This document shows, piece by piece, positions 43,921 to 53,252 of a stretch of DNA of 64,000 nt (the first letter of the stretch is position 1; each line of letters starts with the position of its first letter). Made by a program: the position numbers and the translations under genes. The notes beneath the pieces are model-generated. The model was not told where the DNA came from. It ran no database searches and worked only from the letters and a program-made list of their open reading frames with translations. Origin of the DNA: Ketobacter sp. (lineage in GTDB: Bacteria; Pseudomonadota; Gammaproteobacteria; Pseudomonadales; Ketobacteraceae); assembly GCF_003671495.1 (NCBI RefSeq), contig NZ_RCHN01000028.1, positions 1 to 64,000 on the forward strand, written 5' to 3'.

Positions 43921-45902
43921 AGATCCTGCATACCGATGTGCTGGTGATCGGAGGGGGTCTGGCGGGATTGCGCACCGCCATTGGTGCCCGCCGCCGGGGT
44001 TTGGACGTGTCCATTCTGTCACTGGTGCCGCCGAAGCGTTCCCATTCCGCCGCTGCCCAAGGGGGTATGCAGGCCAGCCTGGCCAATGCGGTGAAAGGTT
44101 ATGGCGATAATGAAGACGTGCATTTTGCCGACACCGTACGCGGCAGCGACTGGGGTGCGGATCAGGATGTGGTGCGCATGTTCGTGCATATGGCGCCCAA
44201 GGCCGTGCGGGAACTGGCCCACTGGGGTGTGCCCTGGAACCGGGTACAAGGGGGCAAACACAACGTCATTATCAATGGCCAACCGGTAACGCTGGAAGAA
44301 TCCGAAGCCGCCCACGGCCTGATTACCGCACGTAATTTTGGTGGCACCGCCAAGTGGCGCACCTGTTATGTGGCGGACGGCACCGGCCATTCCATGTTGT
44401 ACAACGTCAGCGACCAGGCCATCGCCGCCAACATCCCGGTATTGGAACGCACCGAAGCCATGGCCCTGATCCACGACGGCCAGCGCTGTTACGGCGCCAT
44501 CGTGCGCAACCTGATGACCGGCGAACTGTTTGCCCATACCGCTAACGCCACCTGCATTGCCACCGGCGGCTTCGGCCGCATCTATCGCATCAGCACCAAT
44601 GCCGTCATCAACGAAGGCATGGGGGCCGCCATCGCCCTGGAAACCGGTGTCGCCACCCTCGGCAACATGGAAGCGGTGCAGTTTCATCCCACCGGCATTT
44701 TCCCCGCCGGCATTCTGGTGACGGAAGGCTGTCGCGGCGACGGCGGCCTGTTGTTGGATGGTGATGGTCATCGCTTCATGCCCGATTACGAACCGGAAAA
44801 AGCCGAACTGGCCTCCCGCGATGTGGTGGCCCGCCATATGGAATACCACATCAAACAGGGCAAAGGCGCCCGCTCCCGTTTTGGCGAACACCTGTGGCTG
44901 GACATCCGCCTGTTGGGGGAACAGCACATCAATCACAAACTGCGGGAAGTGAAAGAGATCTGCCAATACTTTCTCGGCATCAACCCGGTGCATGAACTGA
45001 TTCCCGTACGCCCGGCACAGCATTATTCCATGGGTGGCATCCGCACCGACGCCCACGGCCAGAGCCCACAACTGCAAGGCCTGTTCGCCTGTGGCGAAGC
45101 CGCCTGTTGGGACATGCACGGCTTTAACCGACTGGGTGGCAATTCCGTGGCGGAAACCGTGGTGGCGGGCATGATTGTGGGGGAATCCATCGCCGATTAC
45201 TGTTTATCGGAAGCAGGGCAGGGGATGATTGATACCGCACTGGTGAAACGCTTTTTGCAGCAGGAGCAGGATGCTTTGGATGGCATCTGCAAATCCAAAG
45301 GCACAGAAAAAGCCAGTGAGCTGATCAAACAAATGCAAACCCTGATGACCGATTACGTGGGCATTTATCGGGATGGTACCAACCTGCAAACCGCAGTCAG
45401 TGAGCTGAAATCGTTATTAGAGCGTAGCGAAAGGGTCGGCCTGCAATCCAGCGCACCCGGTGTGAATCCGGAACTGGTGATGGCGTATCGCCTGCCACGG
45501 ATGTTGAAGCTGGCCCTGTGCGTGGCACAGGGTGCATTGAACCGCACCGAAAGTCGCGGCGCCCACACCCGACTGGATTATCCGCAACGGGATGACAGCC
45601 AATGGCTGAAGCGCACTTTGGCCAGCTGGCCACTGGGTGCATCCAGCCCAACGTTGAACTACGAACCCATCGACATTATGAAAATGGAATTGCCCCCGGG
45701 TTGGCGCGGCTATGGCAAAAAGGATTTTATTCCCCATCCGGATGCAGACACGCGACAACAGCAGGTGGACGCCATTCACCGTAAGACTCAAAATCGTTTC
45801 GAGCGTCAGCAGGCGCTGCTGCCGTTCCACCACCTGTTGCCCGAGAAATTCCACCAGAACAACGCCCGCTTTCAGGAAAACAGCGAAGGGGAATCCCCAT
45901 GA
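43917..45902 (+). CDS. frdA: Fumarate reductase/succinate dehydrogenase flavoprotein
   Basis: This 661-residue flavoprotein has the FAD-binding GGGLAG (about 12-17), the covalent-FAD His in RSHSAAAQGG (near 43), substrate-site HPTGIFPAG and EGCRGDGG (Arg, active acid), and a late HYSMGGIRTD with the catalytic Arg/His region. It interconverts fumarate and succinate. The start is ATG 43917 (overlapping frdC's TGA), because the upstream in-frame extension lies inside frdC. There is no signal peptide, so the catalytic head faces the cytoplasm. Length and motifs suit the epsilon/Wolinella-type C-A-B arrangement. Confidence 0.95.
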   Translation: MKILHTDVLVIGGGLAGLRTAIGARRRGLDVSILSLVPPKRSHSAAAQGGMQASLANAVKGYGDNEDVHFADTVRGSDWGADQDVVRMFVHMAPKAVRELAHWGVPWNRVQGGKHNVIINGQPVTLEESEAAHGLITARNFGGTAKWRTCYVADGTGHSMLYNVSDQAIAANIPVLERTEAMALIHDGQRCYGAIVRNLMTGELFAHTANATCIATGGFGRIYRISTNAVINEGMGAAIALETGVATLGNMEAVQFHPTGIFPAGILVTEGCRGDGGLLLDGDGHRFMPDYEPEKAELASRDVVARHMEYHIKQGKGARSRFGEHLWLDIRLLGEQHINHKLREVKEICQYFLGINPVHELIPVRPAQHYSMGGIRTDAHGQSPQLQGLFACGEAACWDMHGFNRLGGNSVAETVVAGMIVGESIADYCLSEAGQGMIDTALVKRFLQQEQDALDGICKSKGTEKASELIKQMQTLMTDYVGIYRDGTNLQTAVSELKSLLERSERVGLQSSAPGVNPELVMAYRLPRMLKLALCVAQGALNRTESRGAHTRLDYPQRDDSQWLKRTLASWPLGASSPTLNYEPIDIMKMELPPGWRGYGKKDFIPHPDADTRQQQVDAIHRKTQNRFERQQALLPFHHLLPEKFHQNNARFQENSEGESP

Positions 45903-46666
45903 CCCAAGACAGCAAACAGCGTATTCCTGTAAATGAATCGGAACCCAATAGTCGACAACTGACCTTTGAAATTTTTCGCTTCAACCCGCTGGACCCGGGC
46001 AGCGAACCCCACTTTGACACCTTCACCCTGGAAGAAACCGCAGGCATGACGCTGTTCATTGCCCTCAACCTGATCCGCGAAGAACAGGACCCCAGCCTGC
46101 AATTTGATTTTGTCTGCCGTGCCGGTATCTGCGGCAGCTGCGCCATGCTCATCAACGGCCGACCCGACCTGGCGTGCCGCACGTTGACCCAAGCCCTGCC
46201 CAGCACCATCCGCTTGGCACCGTTACCGGTGTTCGAACTGATTGGGGATTTATCGGTGAACACCGGTAAGTGGATGCACGGCATGAGCGAACGATTGCAG
46301 ACCTGGGTGCACACCGAAACCGAACCGGATCTTGATGCCATGGAAGCGGCCATGGAGCCTGCCCTGGCGGAACAGATCTATGAGTTGGAGCGCTGCATTG
46401 AATGCGGATGTTGTGTGGCGGGTTGTGGCACGGCCGTAATGCGGGAGGCATTTGTGGGGGCCGTGGGGTTGAACAAAATGGCACGGTTTCGCCTGGACCC
46501 AAGGGATGAACGAGACGATGGTGCGTTTTATGAGTTGATTGGCCATGATGACGGAATTTTTGGCTGCATGTCGTTGATGGGATGTCAGGATGTGTGTCCG
46601 AAAGCATTGCCGTTGCAGACGCAGTTGGCGTTTTTGCGCAGGAAGATGGCGTTTGCCGGGATCTAA
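45899..46666 (+). CDS. frdB: Fumarate reductase/succinate dehydrogenase iron-sulfur subunit
   Basis: This 255-residue protein carries three clusters: [2Fe-2S] ligands in CRAGICGSCAM and RPDLAC; [4Fe-4S] in CIECGCCVAGC (about 164-174); and a third set in GCMSLMGCQDVCPKALP (about 225-240). It moves electrons between FAD and the cytochrome b hemes. It is the last gene of the operon, coupled to frdA by an ATGA overlap. A two-way terminator follows. Confidence 0.95.
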   Translation: MTQDSKQRIPVNESEPNSRQLTFEIFRFNPLDPGSEPHFDTFTLEETAGMTLFIALNLIREEQDPSLQFDFVCRAGICGSCAMLINGRPDLACRTLTQALPSTIRLAPLPVFELIGDLSVNTGKWMHGMSERLQTWVHTETEPDLDAMEAAMEPALAEQIYELERCIECGCCVAGCGTAVMREAFVGAVGLNKMARFRLDPRDERDDGAFYELIGHDDGIFGCMSLMGCQDVCPKALPLQTQLAFLRRKMAFAGI

Positions 46667-46721
46667 TGCAGTGATGAGGCAACCCAGTTTCATTCAGTTT
46701 ATTGCAACTAGAAAAATAAAA

Positions 46722-46752
46722 AAACGGCTGACAGTCCCCCATCAGCCGCTTT
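46722..46752. terminator. Bidirectional terminator between frdB and the hydrolase gene
   Basis: CGGCTGA and TCAGCCG (about 46725-46731 and 46742-46748) form the stem, with an A-run on the left (AAAAAAA) and CTTTCTT on the right, so it can stop transcription from both convergent operons. Confidence 0.82.
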
Positions 46753-46785
46753 CTTCCAACCCTATGTCGAAGCAATTACCTCAAA

Positions 46786-47958
46786 TCACCCCGCCATAAA
46801 ACCCTTCTGCACCAGCCACTCCAGACACTTGCCGGTGGCTTCATCCAGTTTATCTTTCTGCCCGAAGTAATAGTGATTAGCACCCTTCACTTCATACATC
46901 TCTTTATCATCATGGCCCACTGCTTCATACAAACGATGAGTATGGCTCGGGGTACAGGCATCATCAGCGGTATTACCAATCACCAGCGTGGGCACACTGA
47001 TCTGCTCAGCGCAGGTCAATCCATTGGCATTGGAATCGTCATAACTCCACTGTGACAGCCAACCTCGCAGGGTACAGAATCGCGCCAGGCCTACGGGGCC
47101 GTTGTTCACCACTTTGGGATCACCCAGGTAACACCAGCCGGGCATGCGGTCGTTGGGGTCTTGAGTGGGATCCAGCCAGCGAGGATCGGCCATGGTGCCG
47201 TGCACCACAAAGGCAAACTCTTCGGTGGTGAGGCCATCCTTGCGGAAGTCTTCCAGCTTTTGTTTTACCCAGGCGGTGATTTTACGGTTACGGGCAATCT
47301 GGGCGGCGCGATACTTTTCCACAAACTCAGCGGAGTAGGGCGGCTGGTTGGGATTGTTGGGGTCGTACAGGTCCAGCTCGGGATCGCGTTTGGTGGGATC
47401 GTTTTCATCCAGGATGGACGCATCCATCCACTCGGTCATGGTGCCGGCGCGGCTGATGTGAGCCGCCAGCAGCATCATGCCGTCGGCAGGGATCAGGTTG
47501 GCACCCACCAGGTCCACGGGATCGCCGGCGGGGGTTTCGGTGATGGTGGGATTTTCCGCCTGGGCCTGATAGAACAGGGAGAGGGAACCGCCGCCACTCC
47601 AACCTGCTAATACCACTTTTTTATAGCCTTTCTTCTCTTTCGCATCCCGTACGCAGGCCGCCATATCCAGGGCCACCTTTTCCATGATCAGGGCACTGTC
47701 GGTGCCGCGGTAGCGGCTGTTGCAATAAATCACATGACAGCCCTTTTTTGCCAGGGCCGACACCATGGGCAGGTAGGCACCACCACCGATGGGATGCATA
47801 AAGATGATGACGGTGTCGCTGGGTTTGTCTTTGGGTTTCAGCCAGTAGGATTCCAGGGCCACGATGTCGGCGGTGCCGCCGTAGGTATCCTTGAATTTGG
47901 ACTGCTCGGCAAAGGCCAACAGGTAAGGGATGCGGTCGTATTCGTATTTGGTGCTCAT
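46786..47958 (-). CDS. Alpha/beta hydrolase (Ser nucleophile), catabolic cluster
   Basis: This 390-residue hydrolase has HPIGGG at 55-60 (oxyanion side), GWSGGG with Ser121, and a terminal His in GANHYYFGQKDK. It has no signal peptide. An overlap of ATGA joins it to the VOC gene upstream. It might open or deacylate a catabolic intermediate in the pathway of the neighbouring CoA-transferase and lyase, as similar hydrolases do in ring or terpenoid breakdown, but its substrate is not known. Confidence 0.85.
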   Translation of the reverse strand: MSTKYEYDRIPYLLAFAEQSKFKDTYGGTADIVALESYWLKPKDKPSDTVIIFMHPIGGGAYLPMVSALAKKGCHVIYCNSRYRGTDSALIMEKVALDMAACVRDAKEKKGYKKVVLAGWSGGGSLSLFYQAQAENPTITETPAGDPVDLVGANLIPADGMMLLAAHISRAGTMTEWMDASILDENDPTKRDPELDLYDPNNPNQPPYSAEFVEKYRAAQIARNRKITAWVKQKLEDFRKDGLTTEEFAFVVHGTMADPRWLDPTQDPNDRMPGWCYLGDPKVVNNGPVGLARFCTLRGWLSQWSYDDSNANGLTCAEQISVPTLVIGNTADDACTPSHTHRLYEAVGHDDKEMYEVKGANHYYFGQKDKLDEATGKCLEWLVQKGFMAG

Positions 47959-48605
47959 GATTGTGCCCCCTCTTGCTTCACCTTGGAGAAGTCCGCTTTG
48001 CTCATATCAATGCCGCGCTGATCCAGCATGTCCGCCTGCAGGCGTTCAAGTTTTTGCGCACGGGTGCGTTCGGTCCATTCTTTCAATACGTCGTGGGCCT
48101 TGGCGCTGTCTTCCGCCAGGATGGCATCGTAGTTTTTGTCTTTCAGGGTGAGCTCCACCTGCACGCCGTTGGGATCGTACATGTAAATGGAGTGCACAAA
48201 GCCGTGGTCGATGGGGCCAAAACAGGGGCGGCCCATTTTGTTAATGTGGCGGCGCCAGGCTTTCAGCTGTTCCAGGCTGTCCACTTCAAAGGCGATGTGC
48301 TGGTCAAAGCCGTGGCGGGCAATGAACATCTTTTCTTCCACATCATCGGGCACATCAAAGAAGGCAATGAAGTTGCCGTCGGTGGTCTGGAAAAACAGGT
48401 GCATGTATTCGCGCTTTTTGGCTGCCCCTGGTTCTTCGTCGAACACCATGGCCGCAGCCAGTTTGAACCCCAGCACGTCTTCATAGAACCAACGGGTTTG
48501 TTCCGCATCCCGGCAGCGGTAGGCGGTATGGTGCATGTTGTGCACGGCTTTGCGGGCAATAGTGGGCTTTTCTTGTGGCTTGTCCTGGCTGGTTGGCTCG
48601 CTCAT
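47955..48605 (-). CDS. VOC-family dioxygenase-like protein
   Basis: This 216-residue protein begins its domain with MHHTAYRCRDAEQTRWFYEDVLGF and includes QHIAFEVDS and VQVELTLK, with His (25/26), His and Glu placed as metal ligands of extradiol-dioxygenase-type or glyoxalase-type VOC enzymes. The last 50 residues form a helical tail. It opens the minus-strand operon at the GATTGTATACAATC palindrome, 86 bases upstream of the start. Probably a metal-dependent step in the same catabolic pathway. Confidence 0.85.
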   Translation of the reverse strand: MSEPTSQDKPQEKPTIARKAVHNMHHTAYRCRDAEQTRWFYEDVLGFKLAAAMVFDEEPGAAKKREYMHLFFQTTDGNFIAFFDVPDDVEEKMFIARHGFDQHIAFEVDSLEQLKAWRRHINKMGRPCFGPIDHGFVHSIYMYDPNGVQVELTLKDKNYDAILAEDSAKAHDVLKEWTERTRAQKLERLQADMLDQRGIDMSKADFSKVKQEGAQS

Positions 48606-48691
48606 GGCACTTCTCTACCTTCTCTCTGCAGTCTTCTCTTTTAGCGATGTGTGAGACCGATTTTGTATTTGACTTATGGGTCACGATTGTA

Positions 48692-48705
48692 GATTGTATA
48701 CAATC
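48692..48705. promoter_or_regulatory. Palindromic operator (GntR/FCD-type) between divergent operons
   Basis: GATTGTATACAATC is a perfect 14-bp palindrome in the gap between two divergent catabolic operons. TTGTATACAA cores are typical of FadR/FCD-subfamily GntR regulators. No GntR gene is present in the window, so the regulator must be elsewhere. It could repress both sides and release on binding the pathway's acid or acyl-CoA. Confidence 0.65.
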
Positions 48706-48814
48706 ATAATGATTGAGCAGTTTCAACCCCTATTTTATGCCTGTTTCAGGCTCTGTTCGGCTGGAATTGCATACAAGTTGTAGCGTTATCCTTGATTCCA
48801 CAGAAGGTTTGCCC

Positions 48815-50029
48815 ATGAGTGCGTTGTCCCATATCACGATTCTTGATCTCACCCACATGTTGTCCGGCCCCTATTCCAGCCAGTTGCTGGCGGATATGGG
48901 GGCCCATTGCATCAAGGTGGAGCCGCCGGGCCAGGGGGAAGGCACCCGCAGGCTGCTGGCGGACGATGAGAAGTACTCCATCGACGGAGTGGGCGCTTAC
49001 TTTCTTACTCTTTCCCGCAACAAGAAGAGTGTGGCCATCGACCTGAAAAAGCCCGCCGGCCTGGCGCTGTTCTACCAGCTGGTAAAGCACGCGGACGTAG
49101 TGATCAACAACTTCGGGGAGGGGGTTCCCAAACGCCTGGGCATCGATTACGAGGTGCTCAAGCAGCACAATCCCCGCATCATTACCTGTTCCATCACCGG
49201 TTTTGGCGAGACCGGTCCCGACCGCAACCGGGCCGCGTTCGATCTGGTGGCCCAGGGCATGGGGGGCGGCATGTCCATTACCGGGGAGGAAGGGGCGCCG
49301 CCGCTGCGGGCGGGGATTCCCATCGGTGATCTGGGGGGCGGCCTGTTTGCCACCATCGGCATTCTGGCGGCCCTGAACCAGCGGGATCAGCCCGGCCCGC
49401 GCCAGGGGCTGGGGCAGCACGTGGATATCTCCATGCAGGATTGCCAGGTTTCCATGCTCAATTACATGGCCACCATGTACCTGATGAGTGGGGTGCAGCC
49501 ACCCGCAGTGGGCAACAGTCACTTTGTGCACGTGCCCTATGGCACCTTCAAAACCCAAACCCGCTACCTGATCCTGGCCTGCATGGGTGATGCCTTCTTC
49601 GGCAAACTGGCGGCGATGTTGAACGATCCGGAGCTGATGGACCCCAAATTCGCCACCCAGCCGGTGCGTTGGGAGCACCGTCATTTCATCAACGCCCGGG
49701 TACAGGAACACCTGGAGCGGGAAACCTGCGAGCACTGGCTGGAACAATTGAAGGAACACCGCATTCCCGCTGCCCCGGTGAACGATTTCGAGCACGCCCT
49801 GAATGACACCCAGATCCAGGCGCGAGACATGGTGGTTGAAGTGCCTCTTGGAAATGGTAAGATTGTCAAACAACCCGGAAACCCCGTGAAATTGTCTGCA
49901 GCAGGTGAGCAAGTATTTACTCCACCTCCCACTTTAGGTCAGCACACGGCATCGGTGCTGCAGGAATTACTGCAAATGAGTGATTCACAAATCGCTGAAT
50001 TACGTCAAAATGGCGTGATCGATGGATGA
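48815..50029 (+). CDS. CaiB/BaiF-type (family III) CoA-transferase
   Basis: This 404-residue enzyme has the family features ITILDLTHMLSGPYSSQLLADMGA, VIKVEPPGQGEG-like KVEPPGQGEGTR, and FDLVAQGMGGGMSITGEEGAPP. The catalytic Asp is in the segment QHVDISMQDCQVSM (near 200). It moves CoA from a donor acyl-CoA to an acid, activating it for breakdown. The start is ATG 48815, behind AAGG. It heads the plus-strand operon, with an HMG-CoA-lyase-like gene 64 bases downstream. The pair recalls routes for itaconate, methylated or isoprenoid acids: activation, then carbon-carbon cleavage. Confidence 0.92.
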   Translation: MSALSHITILDLTHMLSGPYSSQLLADMGAHCIKVEPPGQGEGTRRLLADDEKYSIDGVGAYFLTLSRNKKSVAIDLKKPAGLALFYQLVKHADVVINNFGEGVPKRLGIDYEVLKQHNPRIITCSITGFGETGPDRNRAAFDLVAQGMGGGMSITGEEGAPPLRAGIPIGDLGGGLFATIGILAALNQRDQPGPRQGLGQHVDISMQDCQVSMLNYMATMYLMSGVQPPAVGNSHFVHVPYGTFKTQTRYLILACMGDAFFGKLAAMLNDPELMDPKFATQPVRWEHRHFINARVQEHLERETCEHWLEQLKEHRIPAAPVNDFEHALNDTQIQARDMVVEVPLGNGKIVKQPGNPVKLSAAGEQVFTPPPTLGQHTASVLQELLQMSDSQIAELRQNGVIDG

Positions 50030-50093
50030 TTACCGTCTCAGTTACCTTATAATCGACACTGTTGTTTATTTCTGAGACCACCAAAGAAGAATC

Positions 50094-51038
50094 ATGACTA
50101 TGCGCGAACGTATCTATATTAATGAGGTGGGCCTGCGCGACGGCCTGCAGAATCAGCCCAATCCCGTTTCCACCCAGGCCAAGCTGGAGATGGCCCAGGC
50201 CCTGTTGGACGCCGGTGTGGAATACCTGGAGGCGGTGGCTTTTGTGCACCCCAAAGCCGTGCCGCAAATGGCGGACGCTGCTGAAGTGCTGGCCGGGTTG
50301 GCTCAAATCCCACTCAAGAAGGATGTGGAGATCTCGGCCCTGGTGCCTAATATGCGGGGTTATGAGCGGGCCCGCGCCAACGGGGTGAACTCCGTCGCCG
50401 TGGTGGTGGCCTCCACCGATACCTTCAATCTGCGCAACCTGAACATGACCACCGCGAAGGCCACCGACGTCTGCCGCGAAGTGATCCAGCAGGCCCGGGC
50501 AGACGGGGTGAAAGTGCGGGGCTATGTATCCGGCGCGTTGTCCTGCCCTTACGACGGCAAGACGCCGGTGGATGTGGTACACCGCATGTGCGCGGAGATG
50601 ATTGAGTTCGGCGCCGACGAAATTTCCATTGGCGACACCATCGGGGCCGGAAACCCGCAACAGATCAATGATATTCTGGGCCCACTTGTGCAACAATTCG
50701 GGCCTGAGCGCTTTAACCTGCATTTGCATGATACCCGGGGGCAGGCGCTGGCCATGGCCTGGGCTGGTATCACCCAGGGTGTGCGTCGCTTTGACAGTTC
50801 CATCGGCGGGTTGGGCGGTTGTCCGTTCGCACCGGGGGCATCAGGGAACGTTGCTACCGAGGATCTGGTCTATATGCTGGAGGAAGCCGGCTTTGATACC
50901 GGTATTGATATCGCCAAACTGCGTGTTGCCGTGCAGGCCGCCGAGCGTGCCACCGGCCAGGCATTGGGCGGTCGTATTCTGCAATGGATGAAATCCCAGG
51001 AAATCAGGGAACAAAACAAACAAAACCCCTGCATATAA
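50094..51038 (+). CDS. Hydroxymethylglutaryl-CoA lyase family enzyme
   Basis: This 314-residue TIM-barrel enzyme starts IYINEVGLRDGLQNQPNPV (the DRE-TIM catalytic Arg-Asp), and carries SIGGLGGCPFAPGASGN, the HMG-CoA lyase signature with its active-site Cys, and HLHDTRGQAL, whose His ligate the metal. It cleaves a 3-hydroxy-3-methyl acyl-CoA into acetyl-CoA and a keto acid or similar. In this operon it probably finishes the breakdown begun by the CoA-transferase, though the real substrate may not be HMG-CoA itself. Confidence 0.94.
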   Translation: MTMRERIYINEVGLRDGLQNQPNPVSTQAKLEMAQALLDAGVEYLEAVAFVHPKAVPQMADAAEVLAGLAQIPLKKDVEISALVPNMRGYERARANGVNSVAVVVASTDTFNLRNLNMTTAKATDVCREVIQQARADGVKVRGYVSGALSCPYDGKTPVDVVHRMCAEMIEFGADEISIGDTIGAGNPQQINDILGPLVQQFGPERFNLHLHDTRGQALAMAWAGITQGVRRFDSSIGGLGGCPFAPGASGNVATEDLVYMLEEAGFDTGIDIAKLRVAVQAAERATGQALGGRILQWMKSQEIREQNKQNPCI

Positions 51039-51093
51039 CAAACAAGAGCGCGACCAAAGCAGGGGCATAACGAAAAAGGTCCAACGACACATT

Positions 51094-51876
51094 ATGCTTA
51101 CACGAAGCGCCAGATGGGTAATGGCCAGCCTGTTCGTGTTGACGGGAATCATGACGCCGGGGGTTCACACCCTGGCGGACAAGATCGATCGCATCATCGA
51201 CGGGGAAAAGGCCAATATCAAGTCCGCTGTGCAGTCGCAGGAGCGGGTCAACACCATCGCCGACACCACGCAGCAAATGTTCCAGGATTTTCAACTGGAA
51301 CTGAAACGCATTGAGGATCTGACCGCCTACAACGCGCAACTGACGCAGCAGATCCGGCGTCAGCAACAAAGCATGCTGGAAACGGAGAAGGCCATTGAAG
51401 ATGTGGCCATCATCGAGCGCCAGCTGACTCCGCTGCTGGACCGCATGGTGCAATCCCTGGAAACCTTCATCCGCCTGGACGCCCCCTTTCTGCTGGAAGA
51501 GCGCTTTGAGCGCATCGCTTTTCTCAAACACACCCTGGCCCGGGCCGATGTCACCATCGCCGAGAAATTTCGCCAGGTGGTAGACGCCTATAAAGTGGAA
51601 CTGGAATACGGCAACACCATCGAAAGCTACCGTGGCACCCTCACCAACGGTGAGCGGACCAGTGAGGTGGAGTTCCTGCGGGTGGGCCGCATCGGCCTGA
51701 TGTACCAGACCCTGGACGGCAGTGAGCGGGGCGCCTGGAGCAAGGAAACCAAACAGTGGGAAGCATTGGGCAGCCTGTATGCCCGTGATATTCGCCTGGG
51801 CCTGAAGGTGGCCAAGAAGCAGGCCGCCCCGGAAATGTTGACGTTGCCCATGCCGGCACCGGAGCCCATGCCATGA
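51094..51876 (+). CDS. DUF3450 protein of a TonB2-type system
   Basis: This 260-residue exported protein has a signal peptide (LVLTGIMTPGVHTLA) and then a long coiled coil (about 30-130) of the DUF3450 family, followed by a globular end (RTSEVEFLRVGRIGLMYQT). DUF3450 proteins sit in TonB2-type operons with TtpC, ExbB, ExbD and TonB. It is the first of seven overlapping or closely spaced genes. Confidence 0.9.
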   Translation: MLTRSARWVMASLFVLTGIMTPGVHTLADKIDRIIDGEKANIKSAVQSQERVNTIADTTQQMFQDFQLELKRIEDLTAYNAQLTQQIRRQQQSMLETEKAIEDVAIIERQLTPLLDRMVQSLETFIRLDAPFLLEERFERIAFLKHTLARADVTIAEKFRQVVDAYKVELEYGNTIESYRGTLTNGERTSEVEFLRVGRIGLMYQTLDGSERGAWSKETKQWEALGSLYARDIRLGLKVAKKQAAPEMLTLPMPAPEPMP

Positions 51877-53252
51877 TGCGAATGACCTCCCTATTGGTGT
51901 TGGCACTGCTGTGCTGCTTGCCCCTATCCAAAGCCCATGCGGTGTGGCAACCGAAAGAAGAAATCCAATCCCTGGATGAACTGCTGGAGCTGGTGAAACA
52001 GGGCCGGGTTGAACAATCCCGAGAGAATCGCGCGCGGGAACAGCGCTTCCTGGCCGAACAATCCAAACAGGAACAGATGCTGAAAGGTACGGTGGAGGAA
52101 CGGCAGAAACTGGAACGTCGCAGTGAACTGCTGGAAACCACCTACGCTGAGAACAAGGAACAACTGGATGAGCTGACCCGGCGCCTGGAAAAACGCATGG
52201 GCTCGTTAAAGGAACTGTTCATCCAGTTGCAGACCGACACCGCAGAGGCATCCGGCCTGTTGCAGCAATCCATCACTTCAGTGGAGTTTCCCTCCCGCAA
52301 TCTGGAAATGGAGGATCTGTCGGATCGCCTGGGCGGCAGTCGCAGCCTGCCCAACATCAACAACATCGAACAGCTGTGGTATCAGATGCAGCGGGAGATG
52401 GTGGAGTCCGGCAAGATCAAACACCTGAACCTGGAGGTCATCACCACCGACGGTGAACCGGTGAAAGCGGATGTGGTGCGGCTGGGTTCATTCAACCTGT
52501 TGTCCGGCAACCGCTACCTGCAGTTCATTCCCGAGACCGGCAAGATCATCGACCTGAATCGCCAGCCGCCCCGATACATGCTGAGCTATGTGGAGGATTA
52601 CACCCAAAGCACCGAAGGCTTTAATGCGGTGGCCATCGATCCCACCCAGGGCACTCTGCTTAACATGCTGTTGGACGCACCGGACTTTGTGGACCGGGTG
52701 GAGCAGGGCGGTTTTATCGGTTACGTCATCATCGTGCTGGGCTTTGTGGGCGTGGTGCTGGCGCTGGAGCGCATCATGTTCCTGATCGTGGTGACCCGCA
52801 AAGTGGCGGACCAGACCCGTATGAAAGAAACCCGCCGCGACAATCCCCTGGGCCGCATCATCCTCACCTATGAGCAACACAAAAGCCTGCCCCTGGAATC
52901 GCTGGAGCTGAAGCTGGGCGAAGCCATTCTGCGGGAGCGGGGTCCGCTGGAAAAACACCTGGCCATCATCAAGATTGTGGCGGTGATTGCCCCCCTGCTG
53001 GGACTGTTGGGTACGGTCACCGGTATGATCAACACCTTCCAGACCATTACCCTGTTTGGCACCGGTGATCCCAAGTTAATGGCCGGCGGTATTTCCCAGG
53101 CGCTGGTGACCACCGTGCTGGGTCTGTCGGTGGCGATTCCGGTGGTGTTCTTCCACGCCCTGGCCAGCACCCGCAGCAAAGCGGTGATTTCGGTACTGGA
53201 AGAACAGAGCACCGGCCTGGTGGCGGAAAAAGCGGAGCAGGAGAACAGCTGA
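51873..53252 (+). CDS. TtpC-like MotA/TolQ/ExbB proton-channel protein
   Basis: This 459-residue protein has a signal peptide, an extended coiled-coil periplasmic region (30-110), a middle domain, and a C-terminal MotA/TolQ/ExbB membrane part (about 275-440) with GFIGYVIIVLGFVGVVLALERIM and LLGLLGTVTGMINTFQ. It matches TtpC, the extra ExbB-like component required by TonB2 systems of Vibrio and relatives. Start and stop are ATGA-coupled with its neighbours. It should convert proton flow into TonB energy together with ExbB/ExbD. Confidence 0.92.
   Translation: MMRMTSLLVLALLCCLPLSKAHAVWQPKEEIQSLDELLELVKQGRVEQSRENRAREQRFLAEQSKQEQMLKGTVEERQKLERRSELLETTYAENKEQLDELTRRLEKRMGSLKELFIQLQTDTAEASGLLQQSITSVEFPSRNLEMEDLSDRLGGSRSLPNINNIEQLWYQMQREMVESGKIKHLNLEVITTDGEPVKADVVRLGSFNLLSGNRYLQFIPETGKIIDLNRQPPRYMLSYVEDYTQSTEGFNAVAIDPTQGTLLNMLLDAPDFVDRVEQGGFIGYVIIVLGFVGVVLALERIMFLIVVTRKVADQTRMKETRRDNPLGRIILTYEQHKSLPLESLELKLGEAILRERGPLEKHLAIIKIVAVIAPLLGLLGTVTGMINTFQTITLFGTGDPKLMAGGISQALVTTVLGLSVAIPVVFFHALASTRSKAVISVLEEQSTGLVAEKAEQENS

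Noticed and set aside
48746..49912. A 388-codon open frame opposite the CoA-transferase
   Set aside because: Antisense shadow; the plus-strand protein has the full family signature and the antisense product has none.
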